Assembly (NCBI GenBank): GCA_017470995.1
Contig: JAFUXI010000008.1
Span: 1 to 64,000 of the forward strand
DNA from: Spirochaetales bacterium
GTDB taxonomy: Bacteria > Spirochaetota > Spirochaetia > Sphaerochaetales > Sphaerochaetaceae
Length of the DNA: 64,000 nucleotides
Direction: 5' to 3'
The position numbers were made by a program, and so were the translations under genes. The notes beneath the pieces are model-generated. The model made no database searches, was not told the origin of the DNA, and saw only the letters and a list, made by a program, of their open reading frames with translations. Of this stretch, positions 59,537 to 64,000 are shown piece by piece. Position 1 is the first letter of the stretch. Every line of letters starts with the position of its first letter.

Positions 59537-61507
59537 ATGAAGAAGATTTCTTTCAGGATCCTGTCTGTTCTTCTTGCTTTGCTGATGATGTTCAGCATTG
59601 TCGCATGTAATCAGGAGAGCGCACAGCCTTCTCCCGAACCCACCCCGGTAGAACCGGAAAAACCGGCTCTTACAACCAAGTATTATATGCCCGCAGGCTG
59701 GAGCACAAAGGTCACGACTCCGATGTGGACAACTAAGGACGAAGGCACCGTCACCGTTCCCGATGCAGTGCTTGAGGGAGATTTCGAGACAGAAGTCACC
59801 AACGTGACTCCCGAGCTCAAGGCCGCCTTGGCAGCCGCAGTTGCCGATCCCGATTACTTCAAGGATGTAAAGAATGTCATCGTCATCATCAGTGACGGTA
59901 TGGGAATCACGCATGTGCAGGCATCCGAAGTCTGGAGTGGTGATCTGATCATGACACGTCTGCCCAATGTAGGAGCTTCAAAAACCCTTACACGTGAAGG
60001 AATCTACACCGACAGCGCAGCAGGCGGAACCGCACTCTCTGCCGGTTACAAGACCACAAAGCTCTTTGCCAACGTCGATGCAGAGGGCAATGACCTGAAG
60101 AATGTCTCCGAACTGGCAAGAGAGCAGGGTAAACTTGTAGGTATTGTCACAAATGCGGAGCTTGCCGATGCAACGCCGGCATGCTACAGCATCCACAACA
60201 AGAACAGAAGCCAGGGTTGGACCAAGATGTGTGAGCAGGAAGTCGTCTTCGGAGCAGACCTGTTCATGGGCAACGGCTACGGCGATTACTCCACATACTT
60301 CACCAGCACAGGCAACGAGCTTTATCCTATAACAGTTGCAAACAACATGAAGCTCTACAGACAGGCTTCGGATATCGTCAACCATTTTGCAGATGATGCC
60401 AAGATGTGGGCAATCTTCAGCGCAACCGCCAACAAGTTCGCCAGATTCGATACAACAAGCAAGAACTATCCGAACCTGCAGCAGATGACAGCCTATGCTC
60501 TTTCCTGGCTTGATGCCCACGATACCGCAGACAAGGGATTTGTGGTCATGATCGAGAACACCTATACCGACCACTTCGGACATGGCAATACTCCGCTTGA
60601 CGGTTCCGACAATACATACGGCATTGTCAAGGAAGTCCAGAGCACGGACGAGGCCGTGGCCATCGCCCTCAAGTATGTCCTGGAGCATCCCGATACGGCT
60701 CTGATCGTCACAGCAGACCACGAGACAGGAGCCACACAGCTCAGAGACGGATGGGAGACCGATTTTTCGCAGGTCAGGGCACCCAGCGGAAACCACTCGA
60801 CCCAGAACGTACCTGTATTTGCCATCGGAAAGGGTACCGAGGCTCTGAATTCCCTTGAGAGAACGGAAGAGGAGCGTGCAGCAGGTCTCAGATGGGCAGA
60901 GGCAACTCCGTATGAGAATGACAGAATCGGACAGGTTGTCGGAGCTCTTCTTGGCGATGACACCTTCGGCGGCGACGTAGCAACGGATGACAGCAGCAAG
61001 ACAAGTCCGAAGTTCGAGATTACAACCTCTGCTGTAGCCAACACTCTGACCTACACGCTTGAGATGACCGGTCCCTGGATCCAGAAAGGCAATTACATCC
61101 AGTTCAAGATCAAGCCCGTAAGCTCAAGCGACAAGATCACAGTGGTTGTTCAGGACAAGGACGGCACACCGAGCACTACAGCCGAGCTTCCAGAGACGGT
61201 ATTCTCGAGTACGGACGGCAAGACCCTCGAGATGAATGGCTACTATGCCACAACTCCGCTCATGAAGGCCTACAAACAGGCGTTTGTAACCACCTCGGGT
61301 TTCGAGGATGGCTGGTATCAGGTTTCCGTACCTGCAAACTCCAAGGGCAACAAGCTTGTGATTACGCTGACATCCTCAGGAGCATTCCCAGCAGGGTCCA
61401 AGATCGGCATGGATGACCTGACAATCCAGTTCGCATCCACAATCGGCTATCTCAAGTTCAGTTCAACCAATGCAACCGCATCTGGTGCCTGCCTTGTTGC
61501 CGAATGA
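59537..61507 (+). CDS. Alkaline-phosphatase-family lipoprotein with C-terminal beta domain
   Basis: 656 aa; AAAAGGAG precedes the ATG. Lipobox near FSIVAC. PhoA-fold domain about residues 85-480: VIVIISDGMGITHVQ (metal Asp), DSAAGGTALSAGYKTT with nucleophile S160, IENTYTDHFGHGN, VTADHETGATQL and HSTQNVPVFAIGKG. Residues about 490-640 are a beta domain with GFEDGWYQVSVPANS and KIGMDDLTIQF, in the style of the domain seen in the genes at 53715-55602. So an active-looking phosphatase is joined to a module shared with its neighbours. Confidence 0.9.
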   Translation: MKKISFRILSVLLALLMMFSIVACNQESAQPSPEPTPVEPEKPALTTKYYMPAGWSTKVTTPMWTTKDEGTVTVPDAVLEGDFETEVTNVTPELKAALAAAVADPDYFKDVKNVIVIISDGMGITHVQASEVWSGDLIMTRLPNVGASKTLTREGIYTDSAAGGTALSAGYKTTKLFANVDAEGNDLKNVSELAREQGKLVGIVTNAELADATPACYSIHNKNRSQGWTKMCEQEVVFGADLFMGNGYGDYSTYFTSTGNELYPITVANNMKLYRQASDIVNHFADDAKMWAIFSATANKFARFDTTSKNYPNLQQMTAYALSWLDAHDTADKGFVVMIENTYTDHFGHGNTPLDGSDNTYGIVKEVQSTDEAVAIALKYVLEHPDTALIVTADHETGATQLRDGWETDFSQVRAPSGNHSTQNVPVFAIGKGTEALNSLERTEEERAAGLRWAEATPYENDRIGQVVGALLGDDTFGGDVATDDSSKTSPKFEITTSAVANTLTYTLEMTGPWIQKGNYIQFKIKPVSSSDKITVVVQDKDGTPSTTAELPETVFSSTDGKTLEMNGYYATTPLMKAYKQAFVTTSGFEDGWYQVSVPANSKGNKLVITLTSSGAFPAGSKIGMDDLTIQFASTIGYLKFSSTNATASGACLVAE

Positions 61508-61515
61508 GGTAGGTT

Positions 61516-62628
61516 ATGAAGAAGCTAGGTTTATTCCTGCTGATTCTGTTGATGCTCATGTGTGCCTGTTCATGTGAGAAGCCGGGTGCCTACAAGGAAG
61601 CTGAAAAAAGCTCTGCGGCCGCTATCAAGCAGCGGCCCAAGAGCGAGGCTTCCGATACTGTCCTGGCAAGCTCCAAACGCAACGTAATCTATGCCTATTC
61701 CTTAAGCGATGTCACATATCCGGACCAGTTCACGGCTATAGTGATTTCGTTCCTGGATACATTCCCCGACGGGCGTGTGAACGAGAAGACGTTCCCGCAC
61801 ATCAAGGATACTCTGGATACCTTCCATGAGAAGTATCCGTACACCAAGGTCATAGCAGGCCTGGGCGGTGCCAGCAACAGCGATAGGCTGGGAGAGGTCA
61901 TCATGGATCCTGCAAAGCGCAAGGTGCTTGCAGAGACCACTGCTGCCTTGGTAAAGAGCCGCGGCATCGACGGCATCGACCTTGACTGGGAGTACTATTC
62001 GGATTATGCGGAGCGCAATGCCGCATATCTGGATCTGGCCCTGCAGCTTCGTGAGCTGCTTGGAAACGACATCATCCTTTCGATGGCCGGCCAGAGCGCA
62101 GGCAGTTTCTACAACGAGCCCAGCTGTATCCGCCTGATGAACGATGTTCTGGACTACACAAGCGTCATGACCTATGACTTTGATTACAGCAACAGGACAA
62201 GCGGAAAAATCGCCTACAACGGCAATTTTACGCAACTGAGGGGAGTCATGGAAGGTTACGCCTCTGTCGTAAATGACAAGTCCAAGCTTCTGATAGGTCT
62301 TCCTCTATACGGCCTGAAGTGGTGGGTTGACGAGAAGCGCATCTACTACCGCAACGAGGTCTCAAAGCGCTATGAGGGTGATTTCGGATACTCCAAGCTT
62401 TCTACCGAAATCGGAAATGCACCGATAGAGTACGTCGATGACAACGGTGTTGCCCTGGCATTCAAGACCAGGTATTCGTACGCCTTCGATGATGCCGTCA
62501 CGGTGACCACAAAGACCAACTGGGGCTGCACGAACGGCTACGGCGGAATGATGGCCTGGGTTGCCAGTTCGGACGATGCACTGTTCACCCTTGAACGTGC
62601 GGTCGTCACCGAGTTGAACAAGTACTGA
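61516..62628 (+). CDS. GH18 chitinase-like lipoprotein
   Basis: 370 aa. Lipobox near MCACSC. GH18 barrel: VIYAYSLSDV, TKVIAGLGGASN, the catalytic DGIDLDWEYY motif (D152, D155, D157, E159, all kept), SVMTYDFDYS and LLIGLPLYGLKWW, with a final YGGMMAWVASSD. The substrate should contain N-acetylglucosamine (chitin oligomers, peptidoglycan or host glycans). It ends the cluster, eight bases after the phosphatase, before a hairpin terminator. Confidence 0.92.
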   Translation: MKKLGLFLLILLMLMCACSCEKPGAYKEAEKSSAAAIKQRPKSEASDTVLASSKRNVIYAYSLSDVTYPDQFTAIVISFLDTFPDGRVNEKTFPHIKDTLDTFHEKYPYTKVIAGLGGASNSDRLGEVIMDPAKRKVLAETTAALVKSRGIDGIDLDWEYYSDYAERNAAYLDLALQLRELLGNDIILSMAGQSAGSFYNEPSCIRLMNDVLDYTSVMTYDFDYSNRTSGKIAYNGNFTQLRGVMEGYASVVNDKSKLLIGLPLYGLKWWVDEKRIYYRNEVSKRYEGDFGYSKLSTEIGNAPIEYVDDNGVALAFKTRYSYAFDDAVTVTTKTNWGCTNGYGGMMAWVASSDDALFTLERAVVTELNKY

Positions 62629-62646
62629 TAATGTAATTTATAGTTA

Positions 62647-62673
62647 AGAACCCCCGAAGATCTCGGGGGTTCT
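62647..62673. terminator. Stem-loop between the GH18 gene and the nuclease gene
   Basis: Eleven-base perfect stem AGAACCCCCGA/TCGGGGGTTCT with a five-base loop. T runs are short on both sides (GTTTG on the plus strand), so it is a moderate bidirectional terminator. Confidence 0.65.
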
Positions 62674-62701
62674 GTTTGAATAGCAAATTGAAGTCAAAAA
62701 T

Positions 62702-63487
62702 TCAATCACTTTCAGCATTAATGATCTTGTTTTCATCAAGCGCCAAATACTCACTTTGTAGTTCTTTTCTGAGTTCATCCTCTGTCGGGAGGTATAGCAT
62801 GTATTTGCTTGCAAAGATGTTTTTCTCATTTTCCGGTAACGTGTATTTGACGACAGAATCACTCTTGTCAGCACAGAAGACTATCCCGAGGGGCGGATTG
62901 TCGCCATCATTCATTAGTTCCCGTTCATAGTAATGGACATACATCTGCATTTGGCCTAAATCTTGATGGGTAAGATCGCCAGCTTTAAGGTCAATCAGGA
63001 CGAAGCATTTTAAAATGTAGTTGTACATCACTAGATCAATATAGAAATGCCTACCATCGAAGCAAATGTGTTTCTGGCGAGCTACAAAGGAAAAGCCACG
63101 GCCCAATTCGAGAAGAAACTTCTGCAGATGGGTAATTAATGCATTTTCGAGATTCGATTCATAGAAGTCATCATTAGGATGTACCCCCAGGAACTCCAGC
63201 ACATATGGATCCCTGATGAAGTCCTTAGGATGCTTGCCTGGTTCAACTTTATGGATATTATCTGCTACCGCTTCCTTGTTATGACTGGATAGCAGTCTTT
63301 CGTAGAAAAACGAGTTGATCTGTCTTTCAAGCTGTCTGACACTGTAGTTGGACTTCACAGCCTCGTCCATGTAAAACTGTCGTGCTTTATCGTCTGCTAC
63401 TCTCATCAATAGACGGTAATGCGACCAGCTCAATTGGTCACACAGTGTGTGGCGATTTGGGAATACCAAGTAAAACTGTTCATCCAT
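62702..63487 (-). CDS. DUF1016/YhcG-type PD-(D/E)XK nuclease, short form
   Basis: 261 aa; AGGAGG seven bases upstream supports this start. LSWSHYRLLMRVADDKARQFYMDEAV, then SVRQLERQINSFFYERLL, FIRDPYVLEFLG and RGFSFVARQKHICFDGRHFYIDLVMYN (nuclease core with the Asp) and CFVLIDLKAGDLTHQDLGQMQMYV (the D-x-K). Full YhcG proteins start with about 60-80 residues more, which are missing although the ribosome site is good. Related proteins occur in defence or recombination settings; here its role is unknown. AT-richer than the flanks. Confidence 0.85.
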   Translation of the reverse strand: MDEQFYLVFPNRHTLCDQLSWSHYRLLMRVADDKARQFYMDEAVKSNYSVRQLERQINSFFYERLLSSHNKEAVADNIHKVEPGKHPKDFIRDPYVLEFLGVHPNDDFYESNLENALITHLQKFLLELGRGFSFVARQKHICFDGRHFYIDLVMYNYILKCFVLIDLKAGDLTHQDLGQMQMYVHYYERELMNDGDNPPLGIVFCADKSDSVVKYTLPENEKNIFASKYMLYLPTEDELRKELQSEYLALDENKIINAESD

Positions 63488-63551
63488 ATTGTTTCCTCCT
63501 TGGAAGGCAAATATCTTTATAAGAGATTTTGTTGTTTATAGTCCTATACAG

Positions 63552-63567
63552 AAAAACTGCAGTTTTT
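63552..63567. repeat. Palindrome AAAAACTGCAGTTTTT, copy 2
   Basis: Perfect 16-base palindrome upstream of the DUF1016 gene, sharing AAAACTGCAGTTTT with 48076-48092. Confidence 0.6.
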
Positions 63568-63621
63568 ATTAGAAAAGGTTTGTGGGTTTTGGCGGATAAC
63601 TGTTGTTGGTAAAATCAATTA

Positions 63622-63650
63622 TCGACAGGAAAAAAAGATTTTGCTATACT
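63622..63650 (+). promoter_or_regulatory. Candidate promoter of the gene at 63658
   Basis: TCGACA (63622-63627), 17-base spacer, TATACT (63645-63650), seven bases before the ATG. Confidence 0.6.
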
Positions 63651-63657
63651 GAGATAT

Positions 63658-64000
63658 ATGGAGAACATCAGAGTTTCCGAGTTGTTTGATCTTAAACATA
63701 CTATTGCGTCAGAGTATCTGAAGGGGTTTGCTTATCCTTGGGAGGCACTGCCCGGAATATGTGATTTAGTCAGGACTCTCGGCAAGGGTTTGGATGAAGC
63801 TGAGTATGAGAAGCGCGGTGAAGATGTCTGGGTTCACAGAAGTGCCAGGGTTGTTCCCACTGCCGTACTGGCAGGTCCGGTGATTGTGGGCCCCGGTAGC
63901 TTTGTCGGCCACTGTGCCTTCGTGCGCAACGGGGTGCTTCTTGGCTCCGACTGTACGGTAGGTACATGCGTTGAGGTCAAGAATTCCATCATATTCGACA
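63658..64000 (+). CDS. Left-handed beta-helix (GlmU/nucleotidyltransferase-like) protein, 3' cut by window edge
   Basis: The first 114 codons are visible. N-terminal part MENIRVSELFDLKHTIASEYLKG is helical, followed by hexapeptide repeats: VWVHRSARVVPTAVLAGPVIVGPGSF, VGHCAFVRNGVLLGSDCTVGTCVEVKNSII, the [LIV]-G-x-x-x-x pattern of UDP-sugar acyl/nucleotidyltransferases. The VGPGSF and GSDCTVG turns match GlmU-type C-terminal helices, but the usual N-terminal pyrophosphorylase domain is absent, so the exact reaction is open. No Shine-Dalgarno; the ATG is seven bases from the -10 box. Confidence 0.85.
   Translation, partial: MENIRVSELFDLKHTIASEYLKGFAYPWEALPGICDLVRTLGKGLDEAEYEKRGEDVWVHRSARVVPTAVLAGPVIVGPGSFVGHCAFVRNGVLLGSDCTVGTCVEVKNSIIFD

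Overview
The window looks like a chromosomal segment from a host- or sediment-associated, fermentative spirochaete (Spirochaetota, Sphaerochaetaceae/Treponemataceae-like). This rests on the many lipoproteins with loose spirochaete-type lipoboxes, a split GcvP, diderm features (beta-barrel protein, periplasmic substrate capture) and moderate base composition. No species can be named from sequence alone.

Layout. 1-6.3 kb: a tightly overlapping glycine-cleavage operon (gcvT partial, gcvH, gcvPA, gcvPB) that carries its own lipoate ligase and dihydrolipoamide dehydrogenase. 6.4-18.7 kb: mostly minus-strand housekeeping genes: pepF, rdgB, a possible divergent sigma-like protein, infC-rpmI-rplT with a coiled-coil gene, a PAP2 protein, fba, then tig-clpP-clpX-tatD. 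18.9 kb: tRNA-Gly(GCC) with promoter and terminator. 19-28 kb: carAB behind a repeated operator-like box, a short metK, and a purine salvage pair (NCS2 permease, adenine deaminase) separated by a strong terminator. 28-31 kb: a membrane EAL protein and a HAD phosphatase.

30.9-46.1 kb is a sugar-use locus: a GH94 phosphorylase and an alpha-phosphohexomutase on one strand; on the other an ABC importer (binding protein and two permeases, no ATPase), three predicted secreted or cytoplasmic proteins that look like barrel glycosidases, a LacI-family regulator, a beta-barrel protein and a repeat-bearing phosphoesterase. 46.2-49.3 kb is a small accessory islet: a DUF4160/DUF2442 pair, a NodB-type deacetylase, hicAB and a nuclease-family remnant.

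49.7-62.6 kb is the most unusual part: ten consecutive plus-strand genes, nearly all surface lipoproteins. They share a recurring beta-sandwich-like domain and InlB-type repeats, and include two alkaline phosphatases that look active, a third that has lost its catalytic residues, two CBM4/9-like proteins and a GH18 enzyme. A shared operator-like box (TTTTAACGTGAAAA and variants) lies before the GH94 gene, the ABC binding protein, the deacetylase and the first gene of this cluster. I infer one LacI-controlled regulon for capturing and dismantling an extracellular, possibly phosphate-bearing, glycan. The window ends with a DUF1016 nuclease and the start of a left-handed beta-helix protein.

A second theme is translation start: at least five genes have a good promoter whose -10 box sits 6-7 nt before the ATG and have no Shine-Dalgarno, so they may be leaderless. 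Ribosome-binding sites decided several starts given here.
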